Assembly (NCBI GenBank): GCA_019058315.1
Contig: JAHPZH010000002.1
Location: forward strand, 1,339,726 to 1,403,725
DNA from: Candidatus Helarchaeota archaeon
Lineage (GTDB): Archaea > Asgardarchaeota > Lokiarchaeia > Helarchaeales > RDOG01
DNA: 64,000 nt
Direction: 5' to 3'
This document shows, one piece after another, positions 10,249-20,473 of the stretch (position 1 is its first letter; each line of letters opens with the position of its first letter). Under the pieces are notes generated by a model that ran no database searches, was not told where the DNA came from, and saw only the letters and a program-made list of their open reading frames with translations. The position numbers and the translations under genes are program-made.

Positions 10249-11121
10249 TCACAAAATTTCAGTCAGATCATATTTTTCTAAACCTAACTTACCCTCAAAA
10301 GTAGCTGCAGTAATTTTTAGAACTCCTTTCATATCTTTAATTTCCTCTATACCACGATTTAGAGCTTGAAAGAGAGTCATAACATCAATACTATCAACAA
10401 CAATTTGATAACCTGCCGTTTCTGGTAACATTTCAGTATCTTTAACTTTTTTCTGCAAGTCGGGACAGAATCTATGGTCAAATGTTCCCTTTTTTTTCAT
10501 AAAATCATAATTAAGAGAGTCTAATTTAATTATAAATTTAGTCATTCCACCCGAAAAAGGACAAATTACGCCCTCTGTATCTTGAATCACCTCAGTGAAT
10601 TCCATTCCTGCCTTTAATGCAACATCCTTCTTTCCAATTATAATTATATTAGTGCTTACTCCTTCAATAATGCCAAATGTTGATTCTAAAAGCATATTTC
10701 CTTCCATTGTCGGGAGACTCCAGACTTCACGATCCTTAAAATTGCCTTTTTTTTGGAATCCATCACCAAATAAACTAATTGCTTTTCCAATTTCTAATTT
10801 TTTCACATTTGGATCTTCAATCATCGCATCATAAACAGATATAGTAGGACAAGGAAGGAGGTTTTGGAAGATTCTTCTAGCTAGTTCTTGTTCTAATAAT
10901 TTTTTATTAGGTGCACAAATCATCATTATTACTCCTGGTCGATTGTCAATTGTGTTTTCTGATCGAATATCTACTCCCGCTTCAACTCCTTTCTTATTTC
11001 CAAATCCAGAGGCTGCCCGAGCCCCTGTCAAAGCCCATTCTTGAGATATTGCAGTAATAAGTATTCTGGATATCCAAAGAGGGTACAATTCCCCTTTTCC
11101 TTCAATTTTTATTTCACTCAT
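10249..11121 (-). CDS. divergent formylmethanofuran:H4MPT formyltransferase (Ftr) paralogue
   Basis: Collinear with the neighbouring Ftr: SRILITAISQEWALTGARAASGFG, RPGVIMMICA, LFGDGFQKK, REVWSLPTMEGNMLLE, CPFSGGMTKF, KITAATFEGKLGLEKYDL. Confidence 0.75.
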   Translation of the reverse strand: MSEIKIEGKGELYPLWISRILITAISQEWALTGARAASGFGNKKGVEAGVDIRSENTIDNRPGVIMMICAPNKKLLEQELARRIFQNLLPCPTISVYDAMIEDPNVKKLEIGKAISLFGDGFQKKGNFKDREVWSLPTMEGNMLLESTFGIIEGVSTNIIIIGKKDVALKAGMEFTEVIQDTEGVICPFSGGMTKFIIKLDSLNYDFMKKKGTFDHRFCPDLQKKVKDTEMLPETAGYQIVVDSIDVMTLFQALNRGIEEIKDMKGVLKITAATFEGKLGLEKYDLTEIL

Positions 11122-11157
11122 TAAATAACTCCAAAAAATTTTTAAAAAATGAAAAAA

Positions 11158-12153
11158 TTAAAGCCCTAAGACTTCTTTTAGATGGATATTATGCTTACCA
11201 AGTTTTCCCCCATAGTTACCTGCTGAGATCTTTTTAATTCCAGGAACTTTAACAGCCGCTTTGATACCTGCTGCCGTAGCCTCCTTTAATAAATCTAAAC
11301 TCAGACCATTAAATACTAGCTCTAGAACGCAGTTAACATCAGAAGGTACACTTGAGCCCTCTACTTCGCCTTTTAGTGTAGGACAGAACAAGTGATTAGT
11401 GGAGGCGTGCAAGAATTTTGAATATTTTAAAGAACCAGTTTTTGATCCTGAACGACAAACTCCTCCTGGAAAGCTTGCTATTACTCCTTTTATTTTAATC
11501 ATTTCATCTGCTGCAGCTTTAGCCGCTTTAAGCGTATTTCCGGCATTATCACCCATTATAAAGAAATTTCCGCCTGCAATTCCCTTTTTGGCTTTGAACT
11601 TTTCTTCAATAATAAACTCACCCTCCATGACTGGGATTTTCCAGATTGTCCTTCCAGCTAATGTGTCTTTCTTTTCAAAACCATCTCCAAAGTAACGCAA
11701 CATTCCACCCGTATTAAAAACAGCAGGTGCTGGCACCTTAGTTCCATCTTTTTGTTTCTTTTGATATATGTCAGCTTCCATTCCGAGCCAATCAAAAGCA
11801 GCTGAAGTTGGTGCGGTGAGTACACATTGACCCATCCTATTCATTAAGGCTTTTCCTAAATTAGCTCTTTTAGAACAAAGCATCACAGCAATACCGGGTC
11901 TACCATCTGGTGTGTCAGACTTTGGAACAATAGAGTCAAATCCTGCTTCACAATCGCAAGCAATTGTACTAACTGCGAAACCACTAAAAGTTGATGCAAT
12001 TATTACAGCCCAATCTTCATCAATGGCAGTTATTAATGGTCTTACACACCATATATCAAAAGCCTCTGCATAAGTATCATCTATATCTACTCCATTTAAT
12101 TGTAATACCAAAATATCAACTCCAAAGTAAGTAAATCGATTACTATTTCTCAA
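11158..12153 (-). CDS. ftr: formylmethanofuran--tetrahydromethanopterin N-formyltransferase
   Basis: LNGVDIDDTYAEAFDIWCVRPLITA, DGRPGIAVMLC, MGQCVLTAPTSAAFD, FGDGFEKKD, WKIPVMEGEFIIEE, GIAGGNFFIMG, SFPGGVCRSGSKTGS, KISAGNYGGKLGKHNIHL. A start at the internal MVDI/LQLNGVDIDD region is possible. Confidence 0.95.
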   Translation of the reverse strand: MRNSNRFTYFGVDILVLQLNGVDIDDTYAEAFDIWCVRPLITAIDEDWAVIIASTFSGFAVSTIACDCEAGFDSIVPKSDTPDGRPGIAVMLCSKRANLGKALMNRMGQCVLTAPTSAAFDWLGMEADIYQKKQKDGTKVPAPAVFNTGGMLRYFGDGFEKKDTLAGRTIWKIPVMEGEFIIEEKFKAKKGIAGGNFFIMGDNAGNTLKAAKAAADEMIKIKGVIASFPGGVCRSGSKTGSLKYSKFLHASTNHLFCPTLKGEVEGSSVPSDVNCVLELVFNGLSLDLLKEATAAGIKAAVKVPGIKKISAGNYGGKLGKHNIHLKEVLGL

Positions 12154-12229
12154 TTATTTTTTAATATCTATTTTTTTAATTACAAATATAAATTATTAGT
12201 AAAATTGATTATTATAAAAAGGTGTATTA

Positions 12230-12763
12230 ATGAGAAATAGAACTCGTGTTCTTTGCTTTATTCCATTAATTCTTTTAATTAGTTTTGGAGTTTGGAATTA
12301 TTATTATGGTTGGCGTCCTCCAGAATTTTCTCCTGACTTATTTCATACTGTAAGTCCAGACTTAATAACTATAAAAAAGCCTGGATCGTATGAAATTTTT
12401 CACAATCTAATTATCAATGGTCGTATTATTTTTATGGAGTTTATAGAAGGGAAGGTACAATTATATCTTCAAGGAATAATTCCTTTAAGAGTAAATTGCT
12501 GTTTTCCACAAGCTCTTGAATATAGAATTGGAGATGACGTTTATCTCAAAGGTTGGTCATATTTTTATTTCAATACTAGTTTGGGTTTAAATTCAGACAT
12601 ATTGGATGGCTATTTCTTAGCGATTGAAGGACATAGGCTTATTTCTTATAAAGTTCCAATTTCATTTATCGGTTTAGCTTTAGTTTTGTTAGTCTTATTC
12701 ACATTATTCAAAATGAAACGAGATCTTAGCTTTGAAAGGAGAGGAGGTGGAAACATTGCCTGA
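12230..12763 (+). CDS. membrane-anchored protein of unknown function
   Basis: N- and C-terminal hydrophobic segments, soluble middle; 3' end overlaps the next ORF. Confidence 0.6.
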   Translation: MRNRTRVLCFIPLILLISFGVWNYYYGWRPPEFSPDLFHTVSPDLITIKKPGSYEIFHNLIINGRIIFMEFIEGKVQLYLQGIIPLRVNCCFPQALEYRIGDDVYLKGWSYFYFNTSLGLNSDILDGYFLAIEGHRLISYKVPISFIGLALVLLVLFTLFKMKRDLSFERRGGGNIA

Positions 12764-13334
12764 TTGGTTGACTCATATTGGTGTTGCATATTTAATCATT
12801 TGGTTAATAAGTAAAATTGATAAATACGATTCAAAATGCAGAGCATATTATATTTTCTTTTTTATCGGAAGTGTAATGCCAGATCTCGAACGGATTTTAG
12901 CCTTAACAGCGGAATTATTTCAGAATTACCAACTGAAAGAGTTTTTTATAGTCGTGTTTACTACGAGTTTTCATACAATTTTAGGAGTTATTTGTGTTTC
13001 ACTAGCTATGACCTCTTTTTTCCCCAATGAAAACCATAAATTGGTTTATTTATCATTTTTATTAGGTGGATTATTACATTTATTACTAGATGGTATGATG
13101 TGGCCTTGGTCTGGTATGGGTTTGTTCTTATTCTTTCCCTTTTTAACAGGTCCAAGAGGTGCTTTTTCGTTTCATTTAGCCTGGCCTGAAAGTCTGGTTC
13201 CCTTAATTATTACATCTATTGCGGTGGGGCTGACATTAATTATTGATTTAATTCAAAAAAAATCATTAATTTCTTTAACTCCTATTAAAAATCTATTTCA
13301 AAATAATAAAATGCTTAAAAAATCAGCGGAATGA
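12732..13334 (+). CDS. integral membrane protein resembling the YdjM-like predicted metal-dependent hydrolase family
   Basis: LPDWLTHIGVAYLI, MPDLERI, FHTILGV, GGLLHLLLDGMMWP His/Asp motifs within TM segments. Confidence 0.7.
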   Translation: MKGEEVETLPDWLTHIGVAYLIIWLISKIDKYDSKCRAYYIFFFIGSVMPDLERILALTAELFQNYQLKEFFIVVFTTSFHTILGVICVSLAMTSFFPNENHKLVYLSFLLGGLLHLLLDGMMWPWSGMGLFLFFPFLTGPRGAFSFHLAWPESLVPLIITSIAVGLTLIIDLIQKKSLISLTPIKNLFQNNKMLKKSAE

Positions 13335-13338
13335 CAAA

Positions 13339-13965
13339 ATGAAAAAATCTCCTTCAAAGTTAGCGGAAGAATTCTATGATAAAATTGTAAATCTTCATCA
13401 TGAAGAATTTAATTATGATTTAATTCAGTATAAAAAATGGTTAGATTTGCTAATATCTATGATGAATAAGGGAAGTAAAATCCTTGATCTAGGTTGCGGA
13501 AATGGTAGGGCAGTAAAATATTTTATTGATAGAGGATATAAGGGAGTGGGTATTGATCTATCTGATGAAATGTTGAAACTAGCTAGAGCAAATGTGAAAA
13601 ATGGAGAATTTTATAAGAAAGATTTTACAAAACTCGATTTTGGAAATGAATCCTTTGATTCAATTATCTCATTTTTCGCATTAAATCATATCGAGAAAGC
13701 AACATTTAAACAAATAATGGCAGAATGCAAAAGAATATTAAAAAAAGATGGTTTTCTACTGCTTGGCATGGTTAGAGGTTCATCTGAAGGATATTGGGTC
13801 GGATTTTATGGACAGAATATGCAACTTTATGGTGCGGGTTATACAAAAAAAGAGCTCTCTGACATATTAAACTCAGAGGGTTATAAAATTCTCAAATCTG
13901 AGATAGAACATTTTAAGGGGAAATATTTTGAAGAGGATCAAATCTTTCTTTTAGGAAAAAAATAA
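13339..13965 (+). CDS. class I SAM-dependent methyltransferase
   Basis: KILDLGCGNGRAVKYF, GVGIDLSDEMLKLAR. Confidence 0.92.
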   Translation: MKKSPSKLAEEFYDKIVNLHHEEFNYDLIQYKKWLDLLISMMNKGSKILDLGCGNGRAVKYFIDRGYKGVGIDLSDEMLKLARANVKNGEFYKKDFTKLDFGNESFDSIISFFALNHIEKATFKQIMAECKRILKKDGFLLLGMVRGSSEGYWVGFYGQNMQLYGAGYTKKELSDILNSEGYKILKSEIEHFKGKYFEEDQIFLLGKK

Positions 13966-13986
13966 AAAGAATCTAAAAAATTAGAG

Positions 13987-15057
13987 CTATGGTAGGCTCA
14001 TATCCGAATTATCTTCATCATCTTTTACTATTTCTAATTCAATATCTTCAGGAACATCTTCCTTTTTTTCAGGTTCCTTCTTTTCAATTGATTCAGTGAT
14101 CTTTTTAGGTTCTGGCTTTTTTAATTTCTCTTTTGCTATTAATTCCATCACTTCTTTCTTTGCATTTTCTTCTGCATCAATATATTTTTGTAGAGCCTCC
14201 ATTTTTTGTGTATACTCAATTTTTCTGATGGAATATAATTTATTTATAGTTGGAAATTTTTGTAATTTATCTGTTGTTTCAATAGATTTCTCACAATTTT
14301 TAATGGCTTGTTTAAAATCATTTTTCCTGATAGCTTTTTCAATTCTATCAACATAATTACGTAAATCGTTTTCTAACTTCGGCACAGTCTTTAATTCTGC
14401 AGCTTTACCTTTAAATTGACTCGATAGATCTGTTTCCCCTATTTCATCAAGCAATGCTGCAGCTTTTTCATAATTTTCTGCAGCCACTACATGGTTTTTC
14501 TCATCTAATAATTTTTCAGCAGCAATTAATATTGATGATAATTTACCTGGTATTTCCCCTGCTTTAGCTAATAATTTCTGTGCTGCTGCAAATTCACCCT
14601 TATCTAATAAAATTTTTGCTTTATTACTAATCTTTTCTTTAATTTTTTCTTCTGAGTAAACAAATTTCCTAGCGGATATCATTTCATCATAAGTAGTTTT
14701 TACGAGATCCCCAAGATAAGGATTGTTTAATTCACCTCTGATATCCTTTTCTACTTTTCTTAAAAAAGGGAAGAATTCTTTGCTTGATTCCTCAGGGTTC
14801 AAAATTAACAATATCATTACTCTTCGGAGGACATCCTTCTCTTTAAATTGAAAAAAATGAGATGCGATATTAGTTCCCTCTAATTGAAATGAAATATCTG
14901 TTTCTGGAGGAACCTTTCCTGAATGAATCATAAAAGTTTGCATAGATAGGTCAGATAGTGAAGATTTAAAATCGAAATCTGGATATTTTGTTTTAACAAT
15001 TGGTCCTTTTAGTTGATCCCAATCAACTATAAAAATTCCTAAAGGCATTTTACCCAC
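13987..15057 (-). CDS. putative longin-like N-terminal domain protein with helical region and charged tail; candidate partner of the adjacent GTPase
   Basis: LGIFIVDWDQLKGPIVKTKYPDFDF opening; helical repeats; K/E-rich C-terminus; start overlaps the GTPase stop by 8 bp. Confidence 0.6.
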   Translation of the reverse strand: MGKMPLGIFIVDWDQLKGPIVKTKYPDFDFKSSLSDLSMQTFMIHSGKVPPETDISFQLEGTNIASHFFQFKEKDVLRRVMILLILNPEESSKEFFPFLRKVEKDIRGELNNPYLGDLVKTTYDEMISARKFVYSEEKIKEKISNKAKILLDKGEFAAAQKLLAKAGEIPGKLSSILIAAEKLLDEKNHVVAAENYEKAAALLDEIGETDLSSQFKGKAAELKTVPKLENDLRNYVDRIEKAIRKNDFKQAIKNCEKSIETTDKLQKFPTINKLYSIRKIEYTQKMEALQKYIDAEENAKKEVMELIAKEKLKKPEPKKITESIEKKEPEKKEDVPEDIELEIVKDDEDNSDMSLP

Positions 15058-15601
15058 CCACCTTATTTAATATTTTTCGTGCCATTTTTTCAAAAATCTT
15101 ATTAATATTTTCTCCAGTTTTTGCTGAAGTTTCTTCAAAATCTATGTTCATGTCTTTTGCAAGTTTTTCTCCATCTTTTCTTGAGATTTCTCTTTGATCT
15201 TGTAAATCTATTTTATTTCCGATTAAAAATCCTGTAAATTCTTTTTCTTTTTTAAATGAATTAGACTTTTTCAAATCTTTAAACCATTTTGCAGTCTTGT
15301 TAAATGAATCTTCGCTTGTTATATCATAAACTAAAAAAAATCCAATAGCTCCTTCAAAGAATATCTTTCTTACTTTCATGAACTTCGACTGTCCAGCTAT
15401 ATCCCATATGTAAAGATCAACAGTCTTCCCAATATCACCAGAGTCATCGGCAAAAGCCAGCTCCTTCTTACTAACCTGACAACCAACTGTAGGAATATAT
15501 AATTCTCGGAATTTCTTTTCCGTATAATTCAACATAAGGGTAGTTTTGCCTACAGCTGGTTCTCCAACCACGACTATCTTCCACTTGTAATCAACAGACA
15601 T
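15050..15601 (-). CDS. Ras/Rab-like small GTPase
   Basis: GEPAVGKTT (G1), PTVG (switch I), WDIAGQ (G3), GNKIDL (G4), ETSAKTG (G5); no C-terminal prenylation Cys. Confidence 0.95.
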   Translation of the reverse strand: MSVDYKWKIVVVGEPAVGKTTLMLNYTEKKFRELYIPTVGCQVSKKELAFADDSGDIGKTVDLYIWDIAGQSKFMKVRKIFFEGAIGFFLVYDITSEDSFNKTAKWFKDLKKSNSFKKEKEFTGFLIGNKIDLQDQREISRKDGEKLAKDMNIDFEETSAKTGENINKIFEKMARKILNKVGG

Positions 15602-15699
15602 AGATTTTCGCTTTTTTGAAAACTTACATTTCTGTTAAAGTATTATAAAATAGAATATATAATGAGACATAAATTTATCTTTTTCTTAATTTTTTCATT

Positions 15700-15969
15700 C
15701 TATTTGATCTTTTTTTTATCTATCGGATTAAGATTGATTTTTATTGTTTTATTTCTAGATTTTAAGCCTTGGATAATCTTTATTTGGTTTTGCTGTACCT
15801 TAAAATGATCAGCAATTAACTTGATTAATTCTTTATTAGCTTTTCCCCTTTCAGGTCTTGATTTTACCCATATTTCGAACAATTTATCAGAAATTTCTTG
15901 AATTTTTTGTTGTTTTGAATTGGGTTTTACTTTTACCTCTATTATTTTTTCCATTTTTAATGTCTCCAT
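15700..15969 (-). CDS. DUF167/YggU family protein
   Basis: EVKVKPNSKQQKI, KSRPERGKANKELIKLIADHF, IIQGLKSRNKTIKI. Confidence 0.85.
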   Translation of the reverse strand: METLKMEKIIEVKVKPNSKQQKIQEISDKLFEIWVKSRPERGKANKELIKLIADHFKVQQNQIKIIQGLKSRNKTIKINLNPIDKKKIK

Positions 15970-15991
15970 CGAAATTGAATTATAATATTAC

Positions 15992-17341
15992 TTATTCTTT
16001 CTCAACTCTTCTTTTTAATTCCTCTTGAATTCTTTCAATATTTGGAATAATTGATTTCCTCATAGAGAGTAAGAAGAGAAAAGCGGATGGAAAACAGATT
16101 AACATAAAAAGAAAATAAGTTCCAGAATAATTTAATGGTGTGTAAAGAGCAAGTATTGTAAATATCGGTATAAATATGGCAGTTGCAGCGGTATTAGCTA
16201 ATAACATTATGGAGTTTGTTGTTGCCCTTACTTCTGGAAAATTAACATCTGCCACAATAACACCGGTATTGGGGTGTGTGCCAATGATAAAAAAGGAGCC
16301 AGTTGCTAATACAATTGCAAAAATATAAAATAATATAACACCTGCTGGATAATTAAATGTAAATGGTATTAAAAATGCAGGAATTATAAAACACATACCT
16401 ATTCCTAATATTTTTATCATCACTTTCAATCGCCCATCTTTTGTTTCACGAAATTTTCTATCTGCCACATTTCCCCAATATATTTGACCCACTAATTGGA
16501 TTCCAAATATTGAAAACATCATTAATGTTGCTAGTCCTGTTTGAACTCCATGTTGAACATTTAGAAATAAAATAAAGAGTTTTCCAAGAGTAGAATTAAC
16601 AATAATTAGTAGAAAGTAAAAAGAAAATAATTTTAGATTTATTGGCCTTCTAAAAAAATCTAATGTACCATCTAGAGTAAGGGTATAATCATAAGTTTCT
16701 CCTCGCTTACGCAATTCTTCTAATCCTTCATCTTGTGCACCTCTTTCTGGTTCCTTTAACGTTAATGTTAATCCACAATAAAAAAGACCTGCGAAAAAGT
16801 CAAATAAATATGGAAATTCTAATGGGAAATTACTTCCATATATTAAAGAGGGAATTATTCCTGATACGGTCATTCCTAATCCTATAGCAGCAGTACCAGC
16901 AATACCCATCCATCCCATGACACCTCCTCTATCTTTAGAAGGAACAAAATCTACTAATAGAGTAAAAACTGCTGGACCCAAAGCAGTATTTATAACGACT
17001 GCTAGAAATCTCATTAGTCCAAATAGCCAAAATTCAGTCCGTAAAGAAATTGTGAAGACTGTAAGGAGACTAACTATCGATCCAGATAATATCATTAAAA
17101 AAATTAAACGGACTCTATTAACTTTATCTGCAATAGCTCCCCATAAAGGTAAAAAAACAGCTCCCGCAATCGCCATTATAGAAATTAAAAACGCTATTGA
17201 GAGTTGATTGACCCCAAAAACTTCTCCCATTTTTAATAATAATGGAGCATCGAATCCTGCATCTGTAGTCATTATTACGCTTAGAAAAATGAAATATAAT
17301 AAATGATGCAAGGTAAAGATAGGTTTTTTTGAGTTTTCCAT
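15992..17341 (-). CDS. major facilitator superfamily transporter
   Basis: ~12 hydrophobic segments; GAIADKVNRVRL, WGNVADRKFRE loops. Confidence 0.88.
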   Translation of the reverse strand: MENSKKPIFTLHHLLYFIFLSVIMTTDAGFDAPLLLKMGEVFGVNQLSIAFLISIMAIAGAVFLPLWGAIADKVNRVRLIFLMILSGSIVSLLTVFTISLRTEFWLFGLMRFLAVVINTALGPAVFTLLVDFVPSKDRGGVMGWMGIAGTAAIGLGMTVSGIIPSLIYGSNFPLEFPYLFDFFAGLFYCGLTLTLKEPERGAQDEGLEELRKRGETYDYTLTLDGTLDFFRRPINLKLFSFYFLLIIVNSTLGKLFILFLNVQHGVQTGLATLMMFSIFGIQLVGQIYWGNVADRKFRETKDGRLKVMIKILGIGMCFIIPAFLIPFTFNYPAGVILFYIFAIVLATGSFFIIGTHPNTGVIVADVNFPEVRATTNSIMLLANTAATAIFIPIFTILALYTPLNYSGTYFLFMLICFPSAFLFLLSMRKSIIPNIERIQEELKRRVEKE

Positions 17342-17473
17342 CTAAATCAGAATTTATTTTAAATCTATAATAATTTGTAATGCAAAATTGATATAATTAA
17401 TATTAATCGTATATTTAATAACAACTTAAAATTGAAATTATTCAAATAACCAGATTTCTGTAGGTTATCTTTT

Positions 17474-18016
17474 ATGACGAAAGATAAAAAAGACTATAAG
17501 AAATTACTTAAAGCAGCCTTTGATGATAAAGTAAATCATGTAGTTTATTTATTAAAATTTCTGGATTCAAAAGGGGGTCCAGATTTAATTAGAGAATATT
17601 ATGCTGAAGCCATTCCAAATTTTGTTAAAAAATATTCTGCACCTGGAGAGACAATTAAAAAACTCTATAAATTTTGGCTTAGAAGAAATCCTGTTGATAA
17701 TTTAAAAAAAGTAATTGACTCAATTCGGGAGGGCAGCGAATTTTATCTACCTCTTGAAAATTTTAGAATTTCGCAGGAAGATGAGGGAAATGAACTAGTC
17801 TCAGATATCAAATGCAAATATCTAAAAAATATCACAAAACAAGCAAAAAAATTTCAGTGTAATTTCGATACACGAGAATATTACTGTAAAAACGCTTGTA
17901 TTCCATTACTTAACATATTATATTCCGAACTTTTTTTAGATTTGAGAGTAGAATTAACTAAAAAAGGATGTATACAAAAAGTTAGAATAAATTTGGAATT
18001 ACTAAATAAAGAATAG
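17474..18016 (+). CDS. uncharacterised protein, Cys-containing C-terminal half
   Basis: 180 aa; KCKYLKN...FQCNFDTREYYCKNACIPLLN. Confidence 0.5.
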   Translation: MTKDKKDYKKLLKAAFDDKVNHVVYLLKFLDSKGGPDLIREYYAEAIPNFVKKYSAPGETIKKLYKFWLRRNPVDNLKKVIDSIREGSEFYLPLENFRISQEDEGNELVSDIKCKYLKNITKQAKKFQCNFDTREYYCKNACIPLLNILYSELFLDLRVELTKKGCIQKVRINLELLNKE

Positions 18017-18088
18017 AATAATATAAGATATAAAAATTTGTCAATAATAAGGTTAAATTAATTTAAAAAAGAAAAAAGAGATTTAAAA

Positions 18089-19213
18089 TTAATCTACGTA
18101 TTGGTTGACTTTTCTAATCTGATTTTCAGCTTCATCCATTATCTTTTTAATAACTTCTGCAACGGTAGGTAAACTATAGACTCCACAGACGGTCTGTCCA
18201 CAAAGAACTGCTCCGTCCTCAACATTTCCTTCGTATACTAAGTCATATGCTCTCAAATCTTTCTCAAAATCTTCTGATCTCTGTGCTATACTGCCGCCCA
18301 TCTGCTTCTCCATAGCGATTCGTTCTTCTTTGGACATTGTAAGTTTGTGACCCATAGCGTATTTATTTCTTAATAACCTAATAGGTCCAAATGCTCCATC
18401 ACACATCATTGTGTCGGCATCTTTAGCTTTTACCAAAGCATCCTTAAAATTCTGATGAAAGTCGCCATCGCTAGTTGAAATGAATCTCGTACCCATTTGA
18501 ACGGCGTCTGCCCCTAAGGCTAACGCACTTGCCAATGTCTTCCCATCCATCATTCCACCACCGGCTACAATTGGTAAATCCGGAAATTCGTCTCTTGTTT
18601 CCGGGATCAGAACTGAAGTGCACACACCCTCATACGATTGATGTCCACCACCTTCATATCCAACCGCAACTACGCCATCACATCCTGCTTTGACCGTATG
18701 TTGAACTAGGCCAAGAGAAGGACTGACATGAAAATGTAATAGGTCAGGCTTACCATCTTTATAATATTTCTCTCTATTAATTATTTTATTAGGAGGAGCT
18801 GGGTTTCCTGCAGAAGTTACAATTAATCTTAAGCTTTCCTTCAATTTTTTACTTTTTTCACGTGCTTTAATGACAGTTCTTATTATTTGAGGTGCATCTA
18901 CCTGAATCCTTGCAACACGAATATTACAACCGATTATAGCTCCATCGTTAAGGTTTTCCTCAATATAATTTAAGTCGTGTTCCATTTTAGCTTTAGGGGA
19001 TACAACTTCTCCATGTTCTCTATCAATAAGGTGAGTCTTTGGGTTCACGGGAGTAAGGATACCCCAATGACTCGTGAGACCTACTCCACCGTTATTTGAA
19101 ACTAAAACAGCAGTTCTATAAGTAGAAAATGGTCCCATACCTGCTAATACTATTGGATGTCGACAACCTAATAGTTCAGTAAATTTTGTTTTGATAACCA
19201 ATTTATTCACCAT
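18089..19213 (-). CDS. nitronate monooxygenase / 2-nitropropane dioxygenase-like FMN enzyme
   Basis: FTELLGCRHPIVLAGMGP, VTSAGNP, GCDGVVAVGYEGGGHQSYEG, PIVAGGGMMDGKTLASALALGADAVQMGTRFI. Confidence 0.9.
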   Translation of the reverse strand: MVNKLVIKTKFTELLGCRHPIVLAGMGPFSTYRTAVLVSNNGGVGLTSHWGILTPVNPKTHLIDREHGEVVSPKAKMEHDLNYIEENLNDGAIIGCNIRVARIQVDAPQIIRTVIKAREKSKKLKESLRLIVTSAGNPAPPNKIINREKYYKDGKPDLLHFHVSPSLGLVQHTVKAGCDGVVAVGYEGGGHQSYEGVCTSVLIPETRDEFPDLPIVAGGGMMDGKTLASALALGADAVQMGTRFISTSDGDFHQNFKDALVKAKDADTMMCDGAFGPIRLLRNKYAMGHKLTMSKEERIAMEKQMGGSIAQRSEDFEKDLRAYDLVYEGNVEDGAVLCGQTVCGVYSLPTVAEVIKKIMDEAENQIRKVNQYVD

Positions 19214-19363
19214 TTTGCTTATATCTAAAAACTTCTTCTTTTAACTTTAATAGAAAAAGAAATTTGTTTATGTTCCGTTACGTAGTAAATTATAAAAATT
19301 TAATCATCCATTTCGCAAGATTGAAAAAAAGTAGTAAAAAAATAGATGCGAGGGGTTAAATGG

Positions 19364-20473
19364 TTAATCTACATATGTATTTATGAGTTTAATCCTTGCT
19401 TCAGCTTGTTTCATCATTTTATCCATCAATTCTTTTACGGTAGGTAGGTCACGAATGCCGCAAATAGTCTGTCCACACAAAACAGCACCATACTCCATAT
19501 CTCCCTCATATGTTAGTTCATATGCCCTTCCATCTTTTAATAACTGTTGCGATAAATCTTGATCTATGCCATAAGCTTTTTCCTGTTTAACCTTTTCTTC
19601 TTTTGACATAATTGATCTGTGTGATAAAGCATATTTGTTCCTTAATATGCGAATTGGACCAAATCCACCTTGGCAAATCATAGTATCAGCATCTTGTCCT
19701 TTAACAAGTGCATTTTTAAAATTAATGTGAAAGTCGCCATCAATTGTAGCTATAAATCGAGATCCCATTTGAATACCGTCAGCTCCCAAAGCCAATGCGC
19801 TAGCTAAGGTGTTTCCATCAAAGAAACCGCCTCCAGCGACAATAGGTTTATCAGGAAAGGCATCTCGCGTCTCAGGAATTAATACTGATGTACAAATTTC
19901 TTCATAAGATTGATGTCCACCACCTTCAATACCCACAGCAACAACTCCATCACACCCTGCTTTTATCGTGTTTTTAACCAATGCAAGAGAGGGGCTGACA
20001 TGAAAATGGTAAAGGTCAGGTTTTCCATCTTTGTAGTATTTTGGGTTTTTAATTATTTTATTAGGTGGTACAGGGTTTCCTGCAGATGTAACTACAATCT
20101 TAACACATTCTTTAAGCTTTTTACTTCTCTCACGCTCTTTAACAATTGTTCTTACTACTCTCGGAGCATCTACTGACATCCTAGCAACACGCACATTACA
20201 ACCAGCAATAGCACCATCATTTAAGTTTTCCTCAAAGTATTTAAGATCGTATTTCATTTTTTTAACACTTGAGATTGTGACGCCGTTTTCTCTATCGATT
20301 AAAAATCCTTTGTCCGGATTAACCGGTGAAATTACACCCCAATGAGAGGTCAGACCGACTCCTCCGGCATTCGAAACTAATGTAGCAGTTTTATAGGTTG
20401 TAAAAGGTCCCATACCTGCCAGCATTATAGGTCTTTCACATCCCAATAGTTCAGTAAATCTAGTTTTAATCAT
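19364..20473 (-). CDS. nitronate monooxygenase-like FMN enzyme, tandem paralogue
   Basis: Closely similar along its length to 18089..19213: GVVAVGIEGGGHQSYEE, PIVAGGGFFDGNTLASALALGADGIQMGSRFI. Confidence 0.9.
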   Translation of the reverse strand: MIKTRFTELLGCERPIMLAGMGPFTTYKTATLVSNAGGVGLTSHWGVISPVNPDKGFLIDRENGVTISSVKKMKYDLKYFEENLNDGAIAGCNVRVARMSVDAPRVVRTIVKERERSKKLKECVKIVVTSAGNPVPPNKIIKNPKYYKDGKPDLYHFHVSPSLALVKNTIKAGCDGVVAVGIEGGGHQSYEEICTSVLIPETRDAFPDKPIVAGGGFFDGNTLASALALGADGIQMGSRFIATIDGDFHINFKNALVKGQDADTMICQGGFGPIRILRNKYALSHRSIMSKEEKVKQEKAYGIDQDLSQQLLKDGRAYELTYEGDMEYGAVLCGQTICGIRDLPTVKELMDKMMKQAEARIKLINTYVD

